From an uncultured Acetatifactor sp. (GTDB taxonomy: Bacteria; Bacillota; Clostridia; Lachnospirales; Lachnospiraceae): a DNA stretch of 64,000 nt. Each line of letters opens with the position of its first letter. Positions within the stretch are counted from its first letter, which is position 1. The notes under the pieces were generated by a model. That model did no database searches. It had not been told where the DNA came from and saw only the letters and a program-made list of their open reading frames with translations. Of this stretch, positions 36,864 through 45,299 are shown in pieces. Location: the NCBI GenBank assembly GCA_947627115.1, contig CANQUQ010000002.1:186001-250000 (forward strand), given 5' to 3'. Both the position numbers and the translations under genes were made by a program.

Positions 36864-38697
36864 CCTGCACACCTCCTTGCTGCTCCTGCCGCTGCGCTGC
36901 CACCGGCATCCGCAGGCTGTCCCGAATGCTCTGTCCCTCTGCCTCCCCCGATGCATCCTCCGGGCGTTCATCCGGATATTGGGAATAGTAGATCTCCCGG
37001 TACACTCCACAGTCCCTCAGCAGCTCGTCGTGGGTCCCGATTCCAGCCAGTTCGCCGTCCTCCAGCACCAGGATCTTGTCTGCGTGGCGGATGGAGGAGG
37101 CGCGCTGGGACACAAGGAACGTGGTGGTCTCCCCCTCCAGACTGCGCAGAGCGGTACGGAGCCTTGCATCCGTAGCGTAGTCCAGCGCAGAGGCGCTGTC
37201 GTCCAGGATCAGGATCTGGGGGCTGCGCACAAGCGCCCTGGCGATGGTCAGCCGCTGTCTCTGTCCGCCGGAAAGATTTCTTCCGTTCTGGGCGACCACA
37301 GCATCCAGACCGCCTTTTCCCTCCACAACTTCTCTTGCCTGGGCCATATCGATGGCCTCCCACATCTCCCGGTCGGTGGCGTCAGGCTTGCCCCACTGCA
37401 GGTTGCTGCGTATGGTGCCCTTGAACAGGACGGCCTTCTGCGGCACTACGCCCACCAGGCTCCTAAGCCTTGCCTCCGGAATCTGCCGGACATCCGTTCC
37501 CTCCAGCCGAACGGCTCCCGATGTGGCAAAATAGAAGCCGGGAATCAGATTCACCAGAGATGTCTTGCCGGAGCCGGTACCGCCGATTACCCCCACAGTC
37601 TCCCCTCTGTTCACCGCAAAGCTGATATCCCGCAGCGTCTCCGCGCCGGCGCCCTCATAGGTCAGGCAGACCCGGTCGAACTCCAGGAAGGGCGCATCCG
37701 TCCCTGTACCCGCACTCTCCCCGCCGCTGCATTTTTCCGGCGCCGCATCCCCCTTGCCGTTTATCTCAAAAACATCCGCCACCCTGTCCGCACAGGCCAA
37801 GGCCTTGGTGACGGTGACGATCAGATTTGCCAGCTTTACCAGCTCCACCAGGATCTGCGACATATAATTGAGGATCGCCACCACCTCGCCCTGAGTCAGA
37901 TTGCCGAGATTGACCTGGATGGCTCCCGTGTAGATCAGCGCAACGACGGCGCCGTTCACGATCACATAAGTGACGGGATTCATCACGGCACTGATCCTTC
38001 CCGCATAGATCTGACTGCGGGCAAGGGCTCTGTTATGCTCCCTGAACCCGGCCTCCTCCCCGCTCTCCCTGTGAAAAGCCCTGATCACACGGACACCGGT
38101 GAGATTTTCTCTGGTGATGCCCAGCACCTTATCCAGCCCCGCCTGCACTTTTTTGTACAGCGGCATGGTCCACGCCATGATGCCAAAGACCACGACGGCA
38201 AGCAGCGGTATCGCCACCGCAAAGATCAGCGCCGACCTCACATCGATGGTAAACGCCATGATCATGGCGCCGAACACAATAATGGGAGACCTTAGGAACA
38301 GTCTCAGCACCATGTTCACACCGGACTGCACCTGATTGATATCGCTGGTCATGCGTGTGATCATGGTGGAAGTGCCGGCCTTGTCTATATTGGTAAAACT
38401 CAAGCCCTGAATATGGTCGAACAGCGCCTGCCGCAGTCTGGCGGAAAAACCCACCGCCGCTTTCGCCGCAAAGAATTGGGCCGTGATGGAAGCCGCCAGC
38501 CCTACCGCTGCCAGGATCAGCAGGAAAAGCCCCATCCTACGGATGTATCCCATATCTCCGGCGGCAATGCCCTGATCTATGATATTGGCCATCACAAGAG
38601 GGACCAGCAGCTCAAAGAACGCCTCCAGCAGCTTGAAAAGCGGCGCAAGCACGCTCTCTTTTTTATAGGCAGCTAAATATTTTAACAGTCGTTTCAT
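36850..38697 (-). CDS. Heterodimeric ABC exporter, first half-transporter (degenerate Walker B)
   Basis: This 615-residue half-transporter has six membrane helices and an ATPase domain with Walker A GGTGSGKTS, canonical signature LSGGQRQR and Walker B ILILDDSASALD. The catalytic Glu after the Walker B Asp is replaced by Asp, the hallmark of the degenerate site in heterodimeric exporters. The partner downstream keeps the Glu but has a modified signature. The protein ends with a charged tail. Its ATG overlaps the stop of the phosphopantetheinyl transferase gene (ATGA), so the three genes form an operon. Confidence 0.94.
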   Translation of the reverse strand: MKRLLKYLAAYKKESVLAPLFKLLEAFFELLVPLVMANIIDQGIAAGDMGYIRRMGLFLLILAAVGLAASITAQFFAAKAAVGFSARLRQALFDHIQGLSFTNIDKAGTSTMITRMTSDINQVQSGVNMVLRLFLRSPIIVFGAMIMAFTIDVRSALIFAVAIPLLAVVVFGIMAWTMPLYKKVQAGLDKVLGITRENLTGVRVIRAFHRESGEEAGFREHNRALARSQIYAGRISAVMNPVTYVIVNGAVVALIYTGAIQVNLGNLTQGEVVAILNYMSQILVELVKLANLIVTVTKALACADRVADVFEINGKGDAAPEKCSGGESAGTGTDAPFLEFDRVCLTYEGAGAETLRDISFAVNRGETVGVIGGTGSGKTSLVNLIPGFYFATSGAVRLEGTDVRQIPEARLRSLVGVVPQKAVLFKGTIRSNLQWGKPDATDREMWEAIDMAQAREVVEGKGGLDAVVAQNGRNLSGGQRQRLTIARALVRSPQILILDDSASALDYATDARLRTALRSLEGETTTFLVSQRASSIRHADKILVLEDGELAGIGTHDELLRDCGVYREIYYSQYPDERPEDASGEAEGQSIRDSLRMPVAAQRQEQQGGVQDGGR

Positions 38698-39407
38698 TCT
38701 TCATCCATGCCTTTCACAGACCGATCATACTGACAGACGGCAATTCTGTACCCCTGCGGCCTGTCCCACTCCCTAAAACACACGCCGGGAATATTTCCGG
38801 AGCCGGCGCCCGGCAGCAGATTCTCTCCCAGGACCGCCGCTATCCCCTCTCCCGTCAGCTTGCCGAAGGCCTCTTTTCTGGTCCAAAGCCGGTAGAACAG
38901 CCTGCGGCGCTCCCCCTCCCCGGCACACCCGTCCAGTGCCAGACGCTCTTCCTCCGAGAAGAAACGTCCGGCCAGACGCCCGTAATCCGCGGGACTGCAC
39001 CGCTGGATATCCGCCCCCGCTTCCCTTTCGGACAACACGCAGAAAACATATCCGCCGGAATGGGACAGGTTAAAAAAGAACGGGTAATCCCTCATATAAG
39101 GTTTTCCGTTTTTTTCGTATTTCATCACGATTTCACGCGGCTCCGCAATGCTTTCCAGAAGCCGGGAGACCGTGCAGACCGTAAGCTCCCGCCCTTTTCC
39201 GGGCGTTCCCTTCTCCGCCTCCTCAAGCGCCGTCTGCAGCAAAAGCCCTGCCCCCACACACGCCTGCCGGGCCCGCACCGGTCTGATGCGCTCCGCCCGG
39301 AGCTGCCGGGCGGAATCGATCCTGCGGAAAGCTTCCGCAAACAGACGCTCGCCGCAGACAGCATCCTCAAATTCCTCCAGCGAAAGCAAATAATACCGAT
39401 CGTCCAT
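38694..39407 (-). CDS. Sfp-type 4'-phosphopantetheinyl transferase
   Basis: This 237-residue enzyme would transfer phosphopantetheine from CoA to a carrier-protein serine. The superfamily motifs are visible: FNLSHSGGYVF, the metal-binding AGADIQR (usual GVDIE) and RFFSEEE followed by LWTRKEAFGKLTGEG. The ATG at 39407 has GGGAG upstream; the frame continues to 39500 without a ribosome site. No NRPS, PKS or carrier-protein gene occurs in the window, so its partner is elsewhere. It is coupled to an ABC exporter pair, which is compatible with a secreted metabolite but could be chance. Confidence 0.9.
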   Translation of the reverse strand: MDDRYYLLSLEEFEDAVCGERLFAEAFRRIDSARQLRAERIRPVRARQACVGAGLLLQTALEEAEKGTPGKGRELTVCTVSRLLESIAEPREIVMKYEKNGKPYMRDYPFFFNLSHSGGYVFCVLSEREAGADIQRCSPADYGRLAGRFFSEEERLALDGCAGEGERRRLFYRLWTRKEAFGKLTGEGIAAVLGENLLPGAGSGNIPGVCFREWDRPQGYRIAVCQYDRSVKGMDEE

Positions 39408-39522
39408 CACATGCTCCCTATTCGAAGGCTCCGCAGCGGCAACCGCTGCGTACCGAAACAAGAGGCCGCCACACCGCATTTTCAAACCGAAATACGCCAT
39501 GGCGGCCGCCCGTCAGGATTTC

Positions 39523-41313
39523 TTATTCTTCCTTCTCTGTAATCCTCAGGCACAGCTCCTCAAGCTGCATCGGATCCACCGTGCCCGGCGCCTCTGACAT
39601 CAGACAGGAGGCATCCTTCACCTTGGGAAATGCGATCACCTCGCGGATGCTCTCCGCCTTCACCAATAGCATGACGAAGCGGTCCAGGCCGATAGCCAGA
39701 CCGGCGTGAGGAGGCACGCCGTACCGAAAAGCGTCCAGCAGGAAGCCGAAACGCTCATGTGCCTGCTCTTTGGTAAAGCCCAGCGCCTCGAACATCCGCT
39801 CCTGCACGTCGCTCTGAAAGATCCTCACGCTGCCGCCGCCCAGCTCCACGCCGTTGAGCACAATGTCATAGGCCTTGGCGCGCACCTTCCCAGGCTCCGT
39901 CTCCAGCATGTCCAGATCTTCGTCCATGGGCATGGTGAACGGGTGGTGCATTGCCACATATCTTTCTTCCTCGTCGCTCCACTCGAACTGAGGAAATTCC
40001 GTGATCCAGAGGAAGTCAAATCTGTCATTGTCGATCATCTCAAGCTGCCTTGCCAGCTCCACGCGGAGCGCGCCCAGCACGGACCGGACGATCTTCAGCC
40101 TGTCCGCCGCAAAGAGAAGCAGGTCGCCCGCTTCGCCCCCCATGGCACCGACCAGCGCCTTCAGTTCTTCCTCCGTCATGAATTTTGCGAAGGAAGATTT
40201 ATAGCTGCCGTCCGGCATCACGGAGAGATACGCAAGACCTTTGGCTCCGTAGCCCTTTGCGAATTCCACAAGGGCGTCTATTTTCTTGCGGGGCATTTCC
40301 GCCTGCCCCTTTACATTGATGCCGCGAACACTGCCGCCGGCCTCCAGAGCGCCGGTGAATACGCCGAAGCCGCAATTTTTTACCACGTCGGACACATCCT
40401 GCAGCTCCATGCCGAAACGGGTATCCGGCTTGTCGGAGCCGAAGCGGTCCATGGCCTCGTCCCAGGTCATCCGCCTCATGGGCAGAGCCACCTCAAGACC
40501 GATCGCCTCCCTGCACACTTCCGCCACCATTCTCTCGGTGGCGTCAATCACATCGTCTACATCCACAAAGGACATCTCCAGATCCACCTGCGTGAACTCC
40601 GGTTGTCTGTCCGCCCTTAGGTCCTCATCCCGGAAACACTTTGCGATCTGAAAATATCTGTCGTATCCGGAACACATCAGAAGCTGCTTGAAAATCTGGG
40701 GCGACTGGGGCAGCGCATAAAAGCAGCCGGGATGCACACGGCTGGGGACAAGATAGTCTCTGGCGCCCTCCGGGGTGGATTTATTCAAAATAGGGGTCTC
40801 GATCTCCAGAAAACCCTCCCGGCTCAAAAAGGCGCGGATGGTGGTGGCGATCTTGCTGCGCAGGATCAGATTCTTCTGCAGATCGGGTCTGCGCAGATCC
40901 AGATACCGGTATTTCAGGCGCAACTCCTCCTTTGTCTTGGAGTCCTCCTCAATGGGAAAAGGCGGTGTCTCCGCCTCGGAGAGCACTCGCACCTCCCTGG
41001 CGCGGACCTCGATCTCGCCGGTGGCTAGATTTGTGTTGACCGCCCCCGCGCGCTGTTCCACCTTCCCGACCACGGCCACCACGAACTCGCTGCGCAGTCT
41101 CTCCGCCTTGGCAAAATTTTCCGCACCGCAGTCGCTCTCCTCAAAGATCACCTGCAGAATGCCCGCACGGTCCCTCAGGTCCACAAAAATAATGCCGCCC
41201 TTGTTCCGCTGCTTCTGCACCCATCCCATGACGGTGACGGTCTCTCCCACGTTGGCCGCAGACAGCTCCCCGCACCTGTGGGTCCGCTTTAAGCCCTTCA
41301 TCGACTCTGCCAT
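39523..41313 (-). CDS. aspS: Aspartyl-tRNA synthetase
   Basis: This class II synthetase charges tRNA-Asp (and possibly tRNA-Asn, as non-discriminating forms do). The 596-residue bacterial-type protein has an N-terminal OB anticodon-binding domain, motif 2 (FRDEDLRADRQPEFTQ), the bacterial GAD insertion domain, and motif 3 (GLAIGLDRFVML). It lies 72 nt downstream of hisS, the usual order. Whether it is discriminating cannot be decided from sight alone. Confidence 0.97.
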   Translation of the reverse strand: MAESMKGLKRTHRCGELSAANVGETVTVMGWVQKQRNKGGIIFVDLRDRAGILQVIFEESDCGAENFAKAERLRSEFVVAVVGKVEQRAGAVNTNLATGEIEVRAREVRVLSEAETPPFPIEEDSKTKEELRLKYRYLDLRRPDLQKNLILRSKIATTIRAFLSREGFLEIETPILNKSTPEGARDYLVPSRVHPGCFYALPQSPQIFKQLLMCSGYDRYFQIAKCFRDEDLRADRQPEFTQVDLEMSFVDVDDVIDATERMVAEVCREAIGLEVALPMRRMTWDEAMDRFGSDKPDTRFGMELQDVSDVVKNCGFGVFTGALEAGGSVRGINVKGQAEMPRKKIDALVEFAKGYGAKGLAYLSVMPDGSYKSSFAKFMTEEELKALVGAMGGEAGDLLLFAADRLKIVRSVLGALRVELARQLEMIDNDRFDFLWITEFPQFEWSDEEERYVAMHHPFTMPMDEDLDMLETEPGKVRAKAYDIVLNGVELGGGSVRIFQSDVQERMFEALGFTKEQAHERFGFLLDAFRYGVPPHAGLAIGLDRFVMLLVKAESIREVIAFPKVKDASCLMSEAPGTVDPMQLEELCLRITEKEE

Positions 41314-41385
41314 ATTTCCCTCTTTTCCGCCGCATACGCGGCTCTTTCCTCTGCTCCGCGGCGCTTTTTGTCCGCCGCACGCCTC

Positions 41386-42648
41386 TCAGTTCTTCAGCAC
41401 CTCTTTATAAAATTCCACGAACTCCTGATAGCCTTCCGCCGTCAGCTGCTCCTTCTGGAATTTCTTGTTCTTATTCATGCGCGCCACCAGCACCTGTTCT
41501 CCGTTCTCTCGCGCTTCCTGAGCCTTCGCGATCACATCGCACAGCCTTTGGCCTCCCACGCCCTTCTCGATCAGGTATGCCACCTTTTTCGGCCTGTCAG
41601 GGATCTGAAAGCCGCTCTCCACAAGCAGCATGACGATCCGCTCGAACCCGATGGAAAATCCGCAGGCCGGCACGTCATTGCCGGTAAACTTTCCCACCAT
41701 CTTGTCATACCTGCCGCCTCCGCCGCAGCTCCCTCCGAATTCCGGAATGGCGATCTCGAAGATCGTCCCGGTGTAATAGGACATACCGCGCACCAATGTG
41801 GCGTCGAATACCATCTTAAAATCCGCCGCCCTGGTGGCCTGCACACTGTCTATGATCTCCTGCAGCCCCTCCGTGACGGAGGGCTCCAGCACGCCCTTAA
41901 GCTTCTCCCCAAGATAAGCCACCTTGTCGTCCGACTGCTCCAGACCTTGATACAGGTCAAGATATCTGTCCACGCTCTCCCTTTCAAATCCGTTCTCCAG
42001 AAGTTCCGTCTTCACGCCCTCCGGACCGATCTTGTCCATCTTGTCCAGGCAGATGAACACGCTGTCGTAGGATTCCTCCGAAAATCCGCTGTAGGCCGCC
42101 ATGGCTTTTAGGATCTGCCTGTCGTTAATGCGGATCTCAAAACCTTTGAAGCCCAGCCTTCCCAGCGTAGTGGTGGTGGCAAGGATCAGCTCGATCTCCG
42201 CCAGATTGGACGGTTCTCCCAGGATATCGATATCGCACTGCATGAACTGGCGATAACGTCCCCGCTGGGGCCTTTCCGCACGCCACACGCTGCCCATCTG
42301 CAATGCCTTAAAGGGGGATGGCAGATTTGCCGCATTGTTGGAATAGTACCGCACCAGAGGTACGGTCAGGTCGTACCGCAGACCGCTGTCCACCACTTCC
42401 TCCTCGGTGGTGGCCTGCGCCACGTTCAGCTTTTCACCCCTCTTCAATATCTTAAAGATCAGTTTTTCATTGTCGCCACCCTGCCTGTTGGTCAGGTTGG
42501 CGATGTTCTCCACACAGGGAGTCTCAATGGACGTAAAGCCGAATTTCGCGTATGTCTCCTTGATGATCCGGATGCAGTAGTCCCTGATCTGCATCTCCTC
42601 CGGCAGAATATCCTTCATGCCCGTCACGGGCTTTTTGCTGAGTGCCAT
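41386..42648 (-). CDS. hisS: Histidyl-tRNA synthetase
   Basis: This class II synthetase is 420 residues long. The ATG at 42648 (MALSKKPVTGMKDILP) has GAGGGAAAT immediately upstream; an open frame runs much farther upstream but passes through the fructokinase gene in another frame. HisS motifs seen are FGFTSIETP, motif 2 region RAERPQRGRYRQFMQCD, histidine A motif RGMSYYTGTIFE and motif 3 GFSIGFERIVML. In relatives hemZ usually lies upstream; here an insert of about 10 kb separates the two, and hisS has its own promoter. Confidence 0.97.
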   Translation of the reverse strand: MALSKKPVTGMKDILPEEMQIRDYCIRIIKETYAKFGFTSIETPCVENIANLTNRQGGDNEKLIFKILKRGEKLNVAQATTEEEVVDSGLRYDLTVPLVRYYSNNAANLPSPFKALQMGSVWRAERPQRGRYRQFMQCDIDILGEPSNLAEIELILATTTTLGRLGFKGFEIRINDRQILKAMAAYSGFSEESYDSVFICLDKMDKIGPEGVKTELLENGFERESVDRYLDLYQGLEQSDDKVAYLGEKLKGVLEPSVTEGLQEIIDSVQATRAADFKMVFDATLVRGMSYYTGTIFEIAIPEFGGSCGGGGRYDKMVGKFTGNDVPACGFSIGFERIVMLLVESGFQIPDRPKKVAYLIEKGVGGQRLCDVIAKAQEARENGEQVLVARMNKNKKFQKEQLTAEGYQEFVEFYKEVLKN

Positions 42649-42696
42649 ATTTCCCTCACATTCTTTCTTCAATAGTAAACTACAAATACAAGATAT

Positions 42697-42725
42697 AAAA
42701 TAACATATACAGAGGTTTTTTTCAA
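42697..42725 (-). promoter_or_regulatory. Predicted sigma-A promoter of hisS-aspS
   Basis: On the minus strand TTGAAA (42725-42720), 17 bp, TATTTT (42702-42697). It lies right after the terminator of the fructokinase gene and about 50 nt before hisS. Confidence 0.52.
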
Positions 42726-42726
42726 T

Positions 42727-42766
42727 AAAAAAAGCGTTGGCGGACGCCCCTACACGGCCCCCGCCA
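42727..42766 (-). terminator. Terminator after the mannoside/fructokinase cluster
   Basis: On the minus strand TGGCGG (42766-42761) pairs with CCGCCA (42743-42738), followed by ACGC and a run of seven T (42733-42727). The left arm overlaps the last codons of the fructokinase gene. The loop is long (17 nt), so strength is uncertain. Confidence 0.5.
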
Positions 42767-43715
42767 CCAGCGCCTCCACTTCCTCTTTGTCCGGCATGGA
42801 ACGGATCGCGCCTTTCTTCGTCGTCACCAGCGACGCAGCGGCATTGGCGAACGTCAGCATCCTGCGAAGCCTCTCCTCCGTCAGATCCTCCAAGCCGTTG
42901 TCGCAGATGTAATTCAGGACACAGCCGCAGAAGGTATCCCCTGCGCCGGTGGTGTCCACCACCTCTTTTTGGGCAAAGCCCTTTACCTCCACCCGGAGAT
43001 CTCTGTAATACGCCCGGCTCCCGTCCTTTCCCATGGTCAGGCAGATCAAGGGAATATCGAACTTCCCGCGCAGCCATGCAATCCCGGCGTCATAATCCTC
43101 CTCCCCGCTCAGGAACTGTATCTCGTTGTCGGAAATCTTCAGAATGTCACAGTAGGAAAGCGCTTTCATCATCTGCTCTTTCGCGGACGCCAGCGAATCC
43201 CACAGAGGCTCTCTTAAATTGGGATCCAAGGAGATCAATGCGCCTGCCTTCTTTGCATATTCCAGTGCTTTCAGCGTGGCGCTCCGGATTCCCTCATGGG
43301 TCATGGAGAGAGTCCCGAAATGAAAGATCCCGGTATCGTTCACCATATCCTCCGAAATTTCCTCTGCCGTCAGCATCATGTCTGCGCCGGGCTTGCGGTA
43401 AAAGGAAAATTCCCTGTCACCGTCCGGCATGGTATGTACAAAGGCAAGCGTAGTAGGAATCTGCTTATCCTCCAACAGATACCGGCTGTCTATTCCGACC
43501 TCCTCCACGGTGCCGCGCAGTTGCCTCCCGAACTGGTCCGCGCCCACTTTTCCGATGAACGCCGTCCGCTTTCCCAGCTTCTCCAGCATGGCCAGCACAT
43601 TGCAGGGCGCTCCGCCCGGATTTGCCTCGAACACGGGATTACCCTGAGCGCTGTTGCCGTTTAAGGTAAAATCAATGAGCAATTCTCCCATTGCCGTCAC
43701 ATCGTATTTTTTCAT
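42750..43715 (-). CDS. PfkB-family fructokinase
   Basis: This 321-residue sugar kinase of the ribokinase family is nearest to bacterial fructokinases. It begins with MGELLIDF, has the NPGGAPCNVLAML substrate/di-Gly motif, GKVGADQFG, and the catalytic DTTGAGDTFCG motif with the general base Asp. AGGAGG is placed before the ATG. It is the last gene of a cluster with an AGE-type mannose isomerase and a beta-mannosidase. Phosphorylating the fructose produced by the isomerase to fructose-6-phosphate is the simplest role. Specificity for fructose is inferred from motifs and context, not proven. Confidence 0.88.
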   Translation of the reverse strand: MKKYDVTAMGELLIDFTLNGNSAQGNPVFEANPGGAPCNVLAMLEKLGKRTAFIGKVGADQFGRQLRGTVEEVGIDSRYLLEDKQIPTTLAFVHTMPDGDREFSFYRKPGADMMLTAEEISEDMVNDTGIFHFGTLSMTHEGIRSATLKALEYAKKAGALISLDPNLREPLWDSLASAKEQMMKALSYCDILKISDNEIQFLSGEEDYDAGIAWLRGKFDIPLICLTMGKDGSRAYYRDLRVEVKGFAQKEVVDTTGAGDTFCGCVLNYICDNGLEDLTEERLRRMLTFANAAASLVTTKKGAIRSMPDKEEVEALVAGAV

Positions 43716-43790
43716 CTTTACACCCTCCTGCGGCTCTTACGTTTCTGTGCTTTTCACATTTTCGACGATTCTTACATTTTCATGTTTCAG

Positions 43791-43848
43791 ATTCCGGCGG
43801 CTTTCGCACTTCTGCATTTACACATTCCGGCGGCCTTACATCTTTCGC
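43791..43848. repeat. Degenerate direct repeat in the isomerase-fructokinase gap
   Basis: ATTCCGGCGG occurs at 43791-43800 and again at 43824-43833, 33 bp apart, each followed by a CTTTCGC-like word. The rest of the 138-nt gap (43716-43853) has loosely repeated ACATTTTC-type words. No hairpin with a T-run was seen. Confidence 0.5.
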
Positions 43849-43853
43849 TCCGC

Positions 43854-45086
43854 TTATTTGTCCTGCGCCACCGCCACGGCAATGGACAGATCCGTCCTGT
43901 GATAAGGAATGAGTGTGGATTGAAAAGCATGGTAGAGATCCGATTTTCCCGGCCATACCGTACCGATCAGATGATTTTCACCGTCCAACTGGTGGAACCA
44001 GGAGCCCTTTTCGTGATCCAGCACCTTCCCGTCAAGATACTCCATAAATGCAGCATAATCCTGAGCATACCTGTCTTTTCCCGCAGTTCTGTACAGTACC
44101 GCTGAGGTGTTGATGGCCTCTGCCAGCGTCCAGTGCATTCTGTCGTGGACCACAGGCTTCCCCTGCCAGTCCGTAGTATAGACGATCCCCGGCGCACCGT
44201 CCGCATTCCAGGCGTCATCCACCGCACGGCAATACAGCTTTTCGGCGGCATCAATATAGGTTCTTGCCGTCTCTTTGTCATTCGGATATGTGGAGAGCGC
44301 CCACTGGGTGATGAGTCTGGCCCATTCGATTCCGTGTCCCGGAGTTGCGCCGTAGGGCTTAAAGGGATCCGCCGGTCTGAGTCTGTTGCACTCCAGATCC
44401 GCCACCCAGTCTTTCGTGAAATGCTCCGGTATCCTCCACGCATTCTCCGATGCCCAAGCGATGACCCGGTCGATGATCCTGCCCGCTCTTTTCCGATACT
44501 TCTCCTCTTTTGTCACATCTGCGGCCGCAAGAAAAGCTTCCACTGTATGCATGTTGGCATTCAGTCCCCGATAATCGTCCAGCACGGTAAACTCCGTGTT
44601 CCAGGTATCGCAGGCAAGCCCTTCCTCCTCCTGCCAGAACTCTCTGTCATACACCGCGAGAGCTTCTTCGAGCAGCTCCCCGGCTCCGGGTATCTCCGCA
44701 AGGGAAGCGGAGCAGGCCGCCAGAATCACAAATGCATGGGCATAGCACTGCTTTCCGGGAAGGATCTGACCGTCCGCCGTAATGCCCGGATACCAGCCTC
44801 CGTTCTCCCTGTCCCAAAGTTCTCCCAGAAGGCCTTTCAGCGCCGCGCCTGCCAGGTCGCCGCTGCCCTCATGTCCAAGCAATTTGCCGATGCTGTACAC
44901 ATGGGCCATTCTGCAGGTGATCCAAGTCTCGCGTGGCCTGTCTGTCCACGGCGTACCGTCATCGCCCAGATAATAGGAGGAACCCGCATCGGACGGGAAC
45001 TTACGTCCAAACCTTAACAGGTCGTTTCTGATCTCTTCCAGGAACGCCTTATTTTCACCGGTATCGATCTGATATTTCTCCTTCAT
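43854..45086 (-). CDS. AGE-family sugar isomerase/2-epimerase (probable D-mannose isomerase)
   Basis: This 410-residue (alpha/alpha)6-barrel protein belongs to the N-acylglucosamine/cellobiose 2-epimerase and YihS-type aldose-ketose isomerase group. Typical motifs are RMAHVYSIGKLLG, KQCYAHAFVILA, NANMHTVEAFLAA, PGHGIEWARLITQW and HWTLAEAIN, each placing a catalytic or binding His/Arg. Between a beta-mannosidase and a fructokinase, conversion of D-mannose to D-fructose is the most economical activity. Alternatives are cellobiose/mannobiose 2-epimerase or a sulfoquinovose-type isomerase. AGGAGG lies upstream of the ATG at 45086, next to a repeat array. Confidence 0.84.
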   Translation of the reverse strand: MKEKYQIDTGENKAFLEEIRNDLLRFGRKFPSDAGSSYYLGDDGTPWTDRPRETWITCRMAHVYSIGKLLGHEGSGDLAGAALKGLLGELWDRENGGWYPGITADGQILPGKQCYAHAFVILAACSASLAEIPGAGELLEEALAVYDREFWQEEEGLACDTWNTEFTVLDDYRGLNANMHTVEAFLAAADVTKEEKYRKRAGRIIDRVIAWASENAWRIPEHFTKDWVADLECNRLRPADPFKPYGATPGHGIEWARLITQWALSTYPNDKETARTYIDAAEKLYCRAVDDAWNADGAPGIVYTTDWQGKPVVHDRMHWTLAEAINTSAVLYRTAGKDRYAQDYAAFMEYLDGKVLDHEKGSWFHQLDGENHLIGTVWPGKSDLYHAFQSTLIPYHRTDLSIAVAVAQDK

Positions 45087-45100
45087 GCCACTCGGCCTCC

Positions 45101-45219
45101 TTACTGTTCTTTCCCTGTTGCTGCTATTTCCTTGTTACTGCTCTTTTCTTATTGCTGCTATCTCCCTGTTGCTGCTATTTCCCTGTTGCTGCTATTTCCT
45201 TGCTGCTGCTCTTTCCTTG
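45101..45219. repeat. 17-bp tandem repeat array in intergenic region
   Basis: Seven consecutive imperfect 17-bp units of the form TTGCTGCTATTTCCYTG (plus strand) start at 45101, 45118, 45135, 45152, 45169, 45186 and 45203. Units 5 and 6 differ at one base. Two more decayed units follow to about 45253. On the transcribed minus strand each unit is purine-rich and contains AAGGAAA/AGGGAAA, which looks like a Shine-Dalgarno. The array fills most of the 213-nt leader between the beta-mannosidase stop and the isomerase start. Confidence 0.85.
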
Positions 45220-45299
45220 CTTTTACTGCCTTCTCATTGCTCCTGCTGCTTTTCCGTGAAATCCTCTTCCCTTGAGGCTGACTGCTGCCATACCCGCCG

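Noticed and set aside
42649-42749. T-box riboswitch before hisS
   Set aside because: Only about 50 nt separate the predicted promoter and the start; no T-box motif or antiterminator structure.
42649-43077. Upstream extension of the hisS frame
   Set aside because: It runs through the fructokinase gene in another frame; the ribosome site and HisS homology begin at 42648.
45101-45253. Could the 17-bp array be a CRISPR?
   Set aside because: Units abut with no unique spacers, and no cas gene is present.
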